Source: Flavobacteriaceae bacterium
Lineage (GTDB): Bacteria; Bacteroidota; Bacteroidia; Flavobacteriales; Flavobacteriaceae
Assembly: GCA_947472705.1 (NCBI GenBank)
Contig: CANJDA010000077.1
Location: forward strand, 1 to 9,556
Direction of reading: 5' to 3'
Length of the DNA: 9,556 nt
Of the stretch, positions 1 through 6,501 are shown in pieces; the stretch's first letter is position 1; each line of letters begins with the position of its first letter. The translations under genes and the position numbers were made by a program. The notes under the pieces are model-generated. The model had not been told where the DNA came from. It searched no databases and saw only the letters and a list, made by a program, of their open reading frames with translations.

Positions 1-1
1 T

Positions 2-736
2 AAAATTAATAAAATTTCCTGAATATGAAGATTTAACAGAATTTAAATCAATACTAACTATATCTGCATCTCGAAAAACTGGTTCGGCTAACTCAATGTT
101 GTTAGAAATTTCTCCCAATCTGTAGGCGTCAAAATATAATTTTTCAATTAAATCTATCTCTTCTTGTGAATTATAGTAGGTTTGATAGCCAATATTGCAA
201 AAGTTGAAAAGATTATTTGGCTCATCTAAAATAATTTTAGATAAATAAGAATTAGATGTAATTCCCTCTTCTTGTTTGCCAATATCAAACTTACTATCAA
301 TAGAAACCAAATTTACCATTTGTTCCAAATTGTCATAAGCTCTATATAATGGATAGGTTAAATCTTGGGATCCTCCTAATATAATAGGTATAATTCCTTT
401 TCGAATTAATTTTGCGGTAACTTTTTGTAATGCAAAAAAAGTATCTTCTAATGAATTCCCGGGCATGATATCACCTAAATCAGCAATAGAACTTTGCCAA
501 TTACCCGGATACAAACTGTATAACTCTTTTCGGATTGGATTTAAATCAACTTCTTCAAAAGATTTGACATCGCCTCTATTCTCCAAAACACCTATTATAG
601 CAATCTTAATTTGATCGGTGTCTGGGAAATCTTTATCAGTGTGAAATGCAACTTTACTTCCTAAGTGTTGTGAAGTTAATCCTTTTATATATTCAATAAT
701 TTCGTCGTCAACAGGTGACAAAAAATCAAATTCCAT
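2..736 (-). CDS. Arginase/formimidoylglutamase-family protein, partial, degenerate metal site
   Basis: This is the first 245 residues of a ureohydrolase-fold protein; the 3' end lies beyond the left edge. The family normally hydrolyses guanidino or formimino compounds at a two-manganese centre. The family motifs are recognisable in order but altered. Canonical GGDHS appears as GGSQD (residues 121-125), so the metal-binding His is Gln. Canonical DAHxD appears as DSKFD (147-151), with both Asp kept but the His replaced by Lys. Canonical SxDxDxxDP appears as SIDLNSVKS (228-236), with the first Asp kept and the second replaced by Asn. About three of six metal ligands are therefore missing, and I infer that ordinary arginase or formimidoylglutamase chemistry is unlikely. 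The ATG lies 3 bases past the topA stop codon, so the gene is probably co-transcribed with topA. Databases commonly label such flavobacterial proteins formimidoylglutamase. Family membership is fairly secure; the function is unknown. Confidence 0.8.
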   Translation of the reverse strand, partial: MEFDFLSPVDDEIIEYIKGLTSQHLGSKVAFHTDKDFPDTDQIKIAIIGVLENRGDVKSFEEVDLNPIRKELYSLYPGNWQSSIADLGDIMPGNSLEDTFFALQKVTAKLIRKGIIPIILGGSQDLTYPLYRAYDNLEQMVNLVSIDSKFDIGKQEEGITSNSYLSKIILDEPNNLFNFCNIGYQTYYNSQEEIDLIEKLYFDAYRLGEISNNIELAEPVFRDADIVSIDLNSVKSSYSGNFINF

Positions 737-739
737 AAT

Positions 740-3241
740 TTATTTCTTTTTAGCTGGTGCTTTTTTAGTTGTAGCTTTCTTGGTGGCAGTCTTTTTTTTA
801 GGTGTTTTCTTGGCAATCATTTCTTTAACTTGATCCAATGTCAATTTAGCAGCATCTATATCTTTATTCAGTTCAATTTTTATTTTGCCTTTGGTAATTA
901 CTGATTTTCCCCAACGGGCTTTTTCAACTACTATACCTTCTTCTGACCAATTATGAATCACTTTATCTATATCTTTTTGCAACTTTTCTTCAATCAATTC
1001 AGCCACATCTGATTGAGACAGATTATCAAAATTGTATTTTTTGCTCACATTAATAAAGATTCCATTCCATTTTAAGAAAGGACCAAAACGACCCACACCT
1101 TTTTGAACGTCCATATTCTTATATACTGCAATTGGAGCATCAGCTTTCATTTTTTCATTAATAAGTTCTTGTGCGCGCTCCATAGTAACATCTAAAGGAT
1201 CTTCACCTCTTGGCAAGGAAATGAATTGTTTTCCGAAGCGAACATAAGGACCGAAACGCCCATTGCTTACTTCAACATCTTCTCCTTTATAAGTGCCTAA
1301 TGCTTTTGGTAACAAGAATAAATTCAATGCTTCTTCCAAAGTAATATTACCAATATTTTGCTCCTGACGCAAGCTGGCAAATTGTTTATCTTCATCATCC
1401 GCTTCACCAATTTGAGCCATCGGACCAAACTTTCCTAAACGAACGGAAACAGGTTTTCCCGATTTTGGATCGATACCTAAGATCCGCTCTCCGCTTTCTC
1501 TATCTGCATTTTTCTCAACTTCTTGAACATTTGGATGAAACTTATTATAAAAGTCCTGCATCATTTTTGCCCAATCAATATTACCTTCTGCGATTTCGTC
1601 AAAGTCTTGTTCTACTTTGGCGGTAAAATTATAATCGAGGATAGCGGCGAAGTTCTTTACCAAGAAGTCATTCACTATTGTTCCTATATCTGTTGGTACC
1701 AATTTCCCTTTATCGGAACCCGTGTTTTCTTTTAATATTTTTTCGTCAACTTTATTTGAAGTTAAAGTTAACTGCACATATTTTCTTTCTACCCCTTCTA
1801 GGTTTCCTTTTTCAACGTAGTTTCTGTTGATGATAGTTGAAATGGTTGGTGCATATGTTGATGGACGACCAATTCCTAGTTCCTCTAATTTCTTTACTAA
1901 AGAAGCTTCTGTATAACGAGAAGCAGGGCGCGAATATCTTTCGGTTGCCGTGATGTTATTATTTAATAACTTTTCATTGACTTTTAACGCTGGCAACATG
2001 CCTTCTTGTTCTTCATCATCATCGTCATTGCCTTCCAAATATACTTTTAAGAAACCTTCAAACTTGATAACCTCTCCCGTTGCTTGGAAAATTTCAGAAT
2101 GATTATTGGCTTCTATCTTAACATTGGTTCTTTCTAATTCGGCATCACTCATTTGTGAAGCCAACGTTCTTTTCCAAATCAATTCGTATAAACGGGCCTG
2201 GTCTCTTTCAACATTTACCGTATGACGTGACATGTCTGTAGGGCGGATGGCTTCGTGTGCTTCTTGTGCTCCTTTTGATTTGGTATTAAAATTTCTAGGC
2301 TTACTAAATTCTGCTCCGTAGTAACTGGTGATTTCTGCTTGGGCTGCACTCATAGCTTCCTGTGACAAGTTTACGCTGTCGGTTCTCATGTATGTGATGA
2401 GTCCGGCTTCGTATAAACGTTGTGCTATTTGCATCGTGATTCCTACGGGTAAATATAATTTACGGGCGGCTTCCTGTTGCAATGTAGAGGTTGTAAAAGG
2501 AGCCGCTGGTGTTTTCTTAGTTGGTTTGGTTTCTAAATCGGCTACTTTATATGTAGACCCGATGTTTTTATTTAGAAAATCTTCGGCTTCTTTTTTGGTG
2601 GCGAAGTTTTTGGGTAGTTTGGCTTTGACCACTTTCCCAGCTTCGTTGGTAAACTCGGCAGTCACTGAATACGATGCAACGGATTTGAACTCTTGTATTT
2701 CTCTTTCGCGTTCTACTATTAAACGAACGGATACCGATTGCACACGTCCTGCTGATAAACCACCTTTTACTTTTTTCCATAAAACGGGTGATAGTTCATA
2801 ACCTACTAATCTATCTAAAACTCTACGAGCTTGTTGGGCATTGACTAAGTTATAGTCTATTTCGCGAGGGTTATCAATGGCTTTTAGGATGGCATTTTTG
2901 GTGATTTCGTGGAAAACAATTCTTTTGGTTTTGTTTTTATCTAACTTTAATTCTTCCGCTAAGTGCCATGAGATGGCTTCTCCCTCGCGGTCCTCATCGG
3001 AAGCTAACCATACCATATCGGCGTTTTTGGCTAGTCCTTTAAGTTTGGTTACCAAAGCTTTTTTATCGGCGGAGACTTCGTATTTGGGTTTGAAACCATT
3101 TAATACATCTACTCCTATTTCTTTGGAGGGTAAGTCGGCAATGTGTCCGTAGCTGGACTCTACTTGATACTCACTTCCTAGAAATTTTTCGATTGTTTTT
3201 GCTTTAGCTGGTGACTCAACGATCACTAAATTCTTTGCCAT
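740..3241 (-). CDS. topA: DNA topoisomerase I (type IA)
   Basis: This enzyme relaxes negatively supercoiled DNA in the nucleoid by nicking one strand and forming a 5'-phosphotyrosyl link. At 833 aa it is close to E. coli TopA (865 aa). The N-terminal TOPRIM domain opens with VIVESPAKAKTIEKFLG (residues 6-22), with the catalytic Glu at 9, and holds the DxDxE metal triad at D82, D84 and E86. The motif GLSAGRVQSVSVRL (161-174) follows. The active-site tyrosine is Y284 in LITYMRTDS. An acidic stretch, GNDDDDEEQE, lies at 404-413. The C-terminus has TopA-type repeats with FGP signatures near 603, 661 and 717, and a related RWG near 776. It ends in a Lys/Ala/Thr tail (about 811-833) that probably contacts DNA non-specifically. 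There is no cysteine anywhere, so the zinc ribbons found in E. coli are absent. The start is supported by the immediate TOPRIM motif and a -7 box about 20 bases upstream. Confidence 0.98.
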   Translation of the reverse strand: MAKNLVIVESPAKAKTIEKFLGSEYQVESSYGHIADLPSKEIGVDVLNGFKPKYEVSADKKALVTKLKGLAKNADMVWLASDEDREGEAISWHLAEELKLDKNKTKRIVFHEITKNAILKAIDNPREIDYNLVNAQQARRVLDRLVGYELSPVLWKKVKGGLSAGRVQSVSVRLIVEREREIQEFKSVASYSVTAEFTNEAGKVVKAKLPKNFATKKEAEDFLNKNIGSTYKVADLETKPTKKTPAAPFTTSTLQQEAARKLYLPVGITMQIAQRLYEAGLITYMRTDSVNLSQEAMSAAQAEITSYYGAEFSKPRNFNTKSKGAQEAHEAIRPTDMSRHTVNVERDQARLYELIWKRTLASQMSDAELERTNVKIEANNHSEIFQATGEVIKFEGFLKVYLEGNDDDDEEQEGMLPALKVNEKLLNNNITATERYSRPASRYTEASLVKKLEELGIGRPSTYAPTISTIINRNYVEKGNLEGVERKYVQLTLTSNKVDEKILKENTGSDKGKLVPTDIGTIVNDFLVKNFAAILDYNFTAKVEQDFDEIAEGNIDWAKMMQDFYNKFHPNVQEVEKNADRESGERILGIDPKSGKPVSVRLGKFGPMAQIGEADDEDKQFASLRQEQNIGNITLEEALNLFLLPKALGTYKGEDVEVSNGRFGPYVRFGKQFISLPRGEDPLDVTMERAQELINEKMKADAPIAVYKNMDVQKGVGRFGPFLKWNGIFINVSKKYNFDNLSQSDVAELIEEKLQKDIDKVIHNWSEEGIVVEKARWGKSVITKGKIKIELNKDIDAAKLTLDQVKEMIAKKTPKKKTATKKATTKKAPAKKK

Positions 3242-3261
3242 AACCCGATTGTTTATGCGGA

Positions 3262-3269
3262 CAAAAGTA
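3262..3269 (-). promoter_or_regulatory. Putative topA -7 promoter box
   Basis: On the minus strand this reads TACTTTTG, a perfect match to the Bacteroidota primary-sigma -7 consensus TAnnTTTG. It lies about 20 bases before the topA ATG, implying a very short leader. I see no TTG in the expected -33 position, but A/T runs lie upstream of the box. The assignment rests on the consensus and the spacing only. Confidence 0.5.
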
Positions 3270-3348
3270 ATTGTTTTTTTTAAAAATCGGTTTTATTGTA
3301 ATTTTTTAACGATGAAAAGCAAAATGTTTGTTTGAATACCTAGCTAAA

Positions 3349-3480
3349 ATGAAATGTGCCGAGCTGACTAGACCATGTGCCGAGCTTACTAAGCTATGTG
3401 CCGAACTGACTAGACGATGTGCCAAGCTTACTAAGCTATGTGCCCAGCTGACTAGACCATGTGCCGAGCTTACTAAATAA
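3349..3480 (+). CDS. Possible 43-residue Cys-heptad repeat peptide
   Basis: An ATG at 3349 opens a frame that runs through the whole 21-bp repeat array and stops at TAA 3478-3480. Because 21 bp is seven codons, the product is Met-Lys followed by six heptads alternating CAELTRP and CAELTKL types; the last heptad is cut short by the stop. Variants are E to K, E to Q and P to R. Cys recurs at heptad position 1 and Leu at position 4, an a/d spacing like that of a coiled coil, although Pro in two heptads would disturb a helix. There is no signal peptide or ribosome site; the leader is A-rich, as is usual here. Against a real gene: differences between units are both silent and amino-acid-changing, with no bias toward silent ones; codons such as CTG and GAG are unlike those of the neighbours; and one reverse frame is also open. 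It resembles no family I recognise. It may be a chance frame in a non-coding repeat. Confidence 0.25.
   Translation: MKCAELTRPCAELTKLCAELTRRCAKLTKLCAQLTRPCAELTK
3354..3479 (+). repeat. Six 21-bp tandem repeats forming three 42-bp units
   Basis: Six exact 21-bp units start at 3354, 3375, 3396, 3417, 3438 and 3459. All begin ATGTGCC. Odd units (type A) end in GACTAGAC followed by C or G. Even units (type B) carry TACTAA, with units 2 and 4 ending TACTAAGCT and unit 6 ending TACTAAATA. The array is therefore three copies of an A-B 42-bp repeat, which suggests that a diverged dimer was amplified. Units 2 and 4 contain the perfect palindrome AGCTTA-C-TAAGCT (3383-3395 and 3425-3437). Unit 1 is about 57% G+C, well above the surrounding AT-rich DNA. 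Copy number may vary between strains, as for other minisatellites. Its role is unknown. Confidence 0.97.
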
Positions 3481-3489
3481 TGCTATTAG

Positions 3490-3519
3490 TTGGAGTAAGG
3501 AAGACTTATGGAATGTTTG
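3490..3519 (+). promoter_or_regulatory. Weak promoter-like site before the GC-rich element
   Basis: TTG (3490-3492), a 19-base spacer and AATGTTTG (3512-3519) match the Bacteroidota TTG/TAnnTTTG pattern with one mismatch in the -7 box. It is placed to transcribe the GC-rich structured block downstream, with a start near 3526. The same AATGTTTG octamer also occurs at 3323-3330, before the tandem array, but with a less suitable -33 spacing. This is a guess from consensus matching. Confidence 0.25.
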
Positions 3520-3550
3520 CACAAATTTTTGTAAATGATTCCAAGTAGTA

Positions 3551-3650
3551 AAGGCGCCAACACCTTAGCCCCGATGGGAGCAGTTACCGTGTAGCGCGGA
3601 CAGCGGGAATAGGGATTTCTAATAAGCCCAAGCCCCTCGCTGCAAAACTT
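3551..3650 (+). ncRNA. Candidate structured RNA / flavobacterial intergenic element
   Basis: This is a GC-rich island (31 of 50 bases in 3561-3610 are G or C) in AT-rich DNA with no plausible reading frame. CCCG (3570-3573) can pair with CGGG (3604-3607). Nested inside, GC-A-GUUAC (3580-3587) pairs with GUAGC-GC (3591-3597) across a CGU loop, with the A bulged. The outer CGGG could instead pair within GCGGG (3603-3607) to CUCGC (3636-3640), so two folds compete. The segment around TAGCCCCGATGGGAGC resembles an element I remember as recurrent between genes in Flavobacterium genomes, possibly the Rfam Flavo-1 RNA. I cannot confirm that identity here. It could be a small RNA, a 5' leader or a dispersed repeat. 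The predicted miaB promoter lies downstream, so it need not be part of the miaB mRNA. Confidence 0.45.
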
Positions 3651-3672
3651 TTGTTAAACCCTTTCTGCCATC

Positions 3673-3704
3673 TTGTCAGATATTAAGATTTAGTATTATC
3701 TTTG
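3673..3704 (+). promoter_or_regulatory. Predicted miaB promoter
   Basis: TTG (3673-3675), a 21-base spacer and TATCTTTG (3697-3704) match the Bacteroidota primary-sigma promoter (TTG, then TAnnTTTG) with a perfect -7 box. Transcription should start near 3710, leaving a leader of about 19 bases before the miaB ATG with no Shine-Dalgarno sequence, which is normal in this phylum. It probably drives miaB and the activator gene behind it. Confidence 0.65.
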
Positions 3705-3728
3705 CTATCCCGAAAGCGATAATATATT

Positions 3729-5177
3729 ATGGAAAAGGAAATCGACGAGAAAAAACAAGGTACCAGTATAGTGCTGGAGCATAAAGAAGGTAACTCAAAA
3801 AAATTATTTATAGAAAGCTATGGCTGTGCGATGAATTTTTCGGATAGTGAAATAGTAGCTTCTATTTTGACTGAGCAAGGGTATAATACTACTCAGAATT
3901 TGGAAGAAGCTGATTTGGTTTTGGTGAACACCTGTTCTATCAGAGACAAGGCAGAGCAAACCGTTAGAAAACGTTTGGAGAAATACAATGCGGTAAAACG
4001 CAGTATTAATCCGGGGATGAAAGTGGGGGTTTTGGGCTGTATGGCGGAGCGTTTGAAGACACAATTCTTGGAAGAAGAAAAAATTGTGGACATGGTGGTG
4101 GGACCTGATGCCTATAAAGATTTACCGAATCTTTTGAAAGAAGTAGAAGAAGGACGTGATGCCATCAATGTGATTTTATCGAAAGAAGAAACGTATGGTG
4201 ATATTGCACCGGTTCGATTGAACAGTAATGGTGTAAATGCTTTTGTATCTATAACACGTGGTTGTGATAATATGTGTACGTTTTGCGTGGTTCCTTTCAC
4301 CCGTGGGCGTGAGCGCAGTCGTGAGCCACAAAGTATTATGGAAGAAATCCAAGACTTATGGAACAGAGGATTTAAAGAAGTTTGTTTATTGGGACAAAAT
4401 GTGGACAGTTACCTTTGGTATGGTGGTGGTTTGAAGAAAGATTTTGACAAAGCTACCGAAATGCAAAAAGCTACGGCGACAGACTTTGCTCAACTTTTAG
4501 AACAATGTGCAATTGCTTTCCCAAAAATGCGTTTTCGCTTTTCGACATCCAATCCACAGGATATGCATGAAGAAGTGTTGTATGTAATTGCCAAATATGA
4601 TAATGTTTGCAATTACATTCACTTACCAGTTCAAAGTGGTAGCACTCGAATTTTGAAGGAAATGAACCGTCAACACACACGTGAAGAATACATGGCATTG
4701 GTGGATAAAATAAAACGTATCATTCCCGATTGTTCGATTTCGCAAGATATGATTTCGGGTTTCCCGACAGAAACGGAAGAAGACCATAAAGACACTTTGA
4801 CTTTGATGGAATATGTAGAATATGACTTTGGGTATATGTTTGCCTATTCTGAAAGACCAGGCACATTGGCTGCCCGAAAAATGGAAGATGATGTACCCGA
4901 AGAAGTGAAGAAAAGACGATTACAAGACATTGTTGATTTACAACAAATACTAAGCGAGAAAAGAACGAAACGATTCTTAGGTAAAACTGTGGAAATTTTG
5001 ATTGAAAAAGAATCAAAAAAGTCAGATAAGCACTGGAGCGGTAGAAACTCTGAAAATGTAGTAACCGTTTTCCCAAAAGGTGATTATAAAGTTGGCGATT
5101 TTGTTATGGTAAAAGTGAGTGATTGTACTACGGCTACTTTGATTGGTGAAGCGGTTGGGTATAGTGAAATGAATTAA
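3729..5177 (+). CDS. miaB: tRNA-2-methylthio-N6-dimethylallyladenosine synthase MiaB
   Basis: This radical-SAM methylthiotransferase adds a methylthio group to isopentenyladenosine 37 of tRNAs reading UNN codons, which improves decoding accuracy. All three domains are present in 482 aa. The N-terminal domain carries the auxiliary iron-sulfur cluster ligands C33 (YGCAMN), C69 (NTCSIRDKAE) and C104 (GCMAER). The radical-SAM core binds its cluster through C179, C183 and C186 in RGCDNMCTFC and continues with PFTRGRERSRE. A C-terminal TRAM domain (about 416-480) recognises tRNA. NTCSIR and the radical-SAM context favour MiaB over MtaB or RimO. A basic insert after GQNVDSY (about 230-250) appears to be lineage-specific. 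The first 25 residues are hydrophilic and poorly conserved, so a later start cannot be excluded, but the ATG is well placed after a good promoter. The next gene starts 8 bases after the stop, indicating an operon. Confidence 0.97.
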   Translation: MEKEIDEKKQGTSIVLEHKEGNSKKLFIESYGCAMNFSDSEIVASILTEQGYNTTQNLEEADLVLVNTCSIRDKAEQTVRKRLEKYNAVKRSINPGMKVGVLGCMAERLKTQFLEEEKIVDMVVGPDAYKDLPNLLKEVEEGRDAINVILSKEETYGDIAPVRLNSNGVNAFVSITRGCDNMCTFCVVPFTRGRERSREPQSIMEEIQDLWNRGFKEVCLLGQNVDSYLWYGGGLKKDFDKATEMQKATATDFAQLLEQCAIAFPKMRFRFSTSNPQDMHEEVLYVIAKYDNVCNYIHLPVQSGSTRILKEMNRQHTREEYMALVDKIKRIIPDCSISQDMISGFPTETEEDHKDTLTLMEYVEYDFGYMFAYSERPGTLAARKMEDDVPEEVKKRRLQDIVDLQQILSEKRTKRFLGKTVEILIEKESKKSDKHWSGRNSENVVTVFPKGDYKVGDFVMVKVSDCTTATLIGEAVGYSEMN

Positions 5178-5185
5178 TAAGTAAA

Positions 5186-6448
5186 ATGGAATCAGTTCAA
5201 AGTATAAAACAACGATTTGAGATTATTGGGAATGACACAAAGCTCAACCGTGCCATAGAGAAAGCCATTCAGGTTGCTCCTACTGATATATCGGTTTTAG
5301 TGGTGGGTGAAAGTGGTGTTGGTAAAGAAAGTATTCCAAGAATTATACATTCGTTATCACATAGAAAACACGGTAAATATATAGCAGTAAACTGTGGTGC
5401 TATTCCTGAAGGAACTATTGACAGCGAACTTTTTGGTCATGAAAAAGGTTCTTTTACTGGAGCCAATAACGCCCGTGAAGGGTATTTTGAAGTGGCCGAT
5501 GGAGGAACTATTTTTTTGGACGAAGTGGGCGAATTGCCTTTGACAACTCAAGTGCGCTTGTTGCGAGTATTAGAGAATGGAGAATTTATAAAAGTAGGTT
5601 CGTCACAAGTGCAAAAAACCAATGTACGTATTGTAGCTGCCACCAATGTCAATATGTTTGATGCCATTGAAAAAGGGAAATTTCGTGAGGATTTGTATTA
5701 CCGTTTGAGTACAGTAGACATTCCGTTGCCTCCATTGCGTGACCGAAAAGAAGATATTCATTTATTGTTTCGAAAATTTGCGGCCGACTTTTCACATAAA
5801 TACAAAATGCCTCCTATTAAACTAAGGGAAGATGCGATTCAGTTTTTACAAAAGTACCGTTGGAGTGGAAACATCCGACAGTTGCGCAACGTGGCCGAAC
5901 AGATTTCAGTATTAGAAACCAATCGGGATATTTCATTAGCTACTTTACAATCTTATTTGCCAGTTGAAGGCAGTAACTTACCATCGGTGATTGGTGGGAA
6001 AAAATCGGATAGTGATTTTGCTACCGAAAGAGACATATTGTACAAAGTGCTTTTTGATATGAAAAGTGATTTGAACGATTTGAAAAAACTGACTTTAGAA
6101 CTGATGAAAAACGGAACTAAAGTGCAGGATATCAATCCGAGTTTGATTCAAAAAGTATATGGTTCTAAAGATTCTGAAAGTGAGATTTCATTTGAAGAAC
6201 AGCCGAGGGTGAATATCATCCCAACACAAAACCAATCGCATCAAGAAGAATTTGATGAAGACGATGACCAAAATTATCTTGTTGCTGAAACCGTTGAAGA
6301 GGAAGAAATCTTGAAATTGGAACAAAAAGAAATTGAACTCATCAAGAAATCATTGGAACGTCACAAAGGAAAAAGAAAAGCCGCAGCAGACGAGTTAGGA
6401 ATTTCGGAAAGAACACTTTATCGAAAAATTAAGCAGTTTGACTTATAA
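5186..6448 (+). CDS. Sigma-54-dependent Fis-family transcriptional activator without sensor domain
   Basis: This AAA+ activator uses ATP hydrolysis to open promoters held by sigma-54 RNA polymerase. The central domain starts almost at the N-terminus. It has Walker A GESGVGKE (41-48), the sigma-54 contact loop GSFTGA (88-93, a variant of GAFTGA), Walker B TIFLDE (108-113), sensor I VAATN (150-154), the arginine-finger region FREDLYYRL (166-174) and sensor II WSGNIRQLRN (226-235). A long, partly acidic linker (about 260-380) leads to a Fis-type helix-turn-helix (about 382-417, with AAADELGISERTLYRK). There is no receiver, GAF or PAS domain, so control must come from expression level, a partner protein or the linker. 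The gene follows miaB by 8 bases and is probably co-transcribed. I found no sigma-54 promoter (TGGCAC-N5-TTGC type) in the window, so its targets are unknown. Confidence 0.95.
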   Translation: MESVQSIKQRFEIIGNDTKLNRAIEKAIQVAPTDISVLVVGESGVGKESIPRIIHSLSHRKHGKYIAVNCGAIPEGTIDSELFGHEKGSFTGANNAREGYFEVADGGTIFLDEVGELPLTTQVRLLRVLENGEFIKVGSSQVQKTNVRIVAATNVNMFDAIEKGKFREDLYYRLSTVDIPLPPLRDRKEDIHLLFRKFAADFSHKYKMPPIKLREDAIQFLQKYRWSGNIRQLRNVAEQISVLETNRDISLATLQSYLPVEGSNLPSVIGGKKSDSDFATERDILYKVLFDMKSDLNDLKKLTLELMKNGTKVQDINPSLIQKVYGSKDSESEISFEEQPRVNIIPTQNQSHQEEFDEDDDQNYLVAETVEEEEILKLEQKEIELIKKSLERHKGKRKAAADELGISERTLYRKIKQFDL

Positions 6449-6449
6449 G

Positions 6450-6481
6450 TTTGGCTATTAAAACTAATGTATATAGGTTTA
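6450..6481 (+). promoter_or_regulatory. Possible promoter for the lipoprotein pair
   Basis: TTTG (6450-6453), a 20-base spacer and TAGGTTTA (6474-6481, one mismatch to TAnnTTTG) lie immediately after the activator stop codon. The predicted start, near 6488, is about 14 bases before the lipoprotein ATG at 6502. This would let the lipoproteins be expressed separately from miaB. The -7 box overlaps the palindrome at 6476-6488. Confidence 0.4.
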
Positions 6482-6488
6482 CTAAACC
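6476..6488. repeat. Perfect 13-bp palindrome overlapping the -7 box
   Basis: GGTTTA-C-TAAACC is a perfect 6+1+6 inverted repeat covering the downstream half of the predicted -7 box and the likely transcription start. Its position is that of an operator, but the arms are short and A/T-rich, so chance is possible. Confidence 0.35.
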
Positions 6489-6501
6489 AAATCAATACAT
6501 C

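Noticed and set aside
2328..2801. 157-codon plus-strand ORF inside topA.
   Set aside because: It lies wholly antisense to the well-supported topA coding sequence, and its translation shows no recognisable domain.
3417..3437. Sigma-54 -24 element (TTGGCAC on the minus strand in unit 4).
   Set aside because: No TTGC-type -12 element follows at the required spacing, and the other units lack the TGG.
3354..3479. CRISPR array.
   Set aside because: The units are contiguous with no variable spacers, only 21 bp long, and no cas gene is present.
3349..3480. Open reverse-strand frame through the 21-bp array, reading repeats like SLVSSAH.
   Set aside because: It has no ATG start, and stop codons lie just upstream. 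It is the expected mirror of a repeat whose length is a multiple of three.
3480..3548. 22-codon ORF whose ATG overlaps the stop of the array peptide (TAATG).
   Set aside because: It is very short, overlaps a weak promoter-like site and has no independent coding evidence. I treat it as chance.
3611..3660. Rho-independent terminator after the GC-rich element.
   Set aside because: The possible GGG/CCC pairing is weak and no proper U-run follows directly.
6451..6501. TTG-initiated N-terminal extension of lipoprotein 1 (17 extra residues).
   Set aside because: It would bury the lipoprotein signal peptide behind a hydrophilic stretch. The paralogue starts directly with its MKK signal peptide, and a promoter-like -7 box lies inside the extension.
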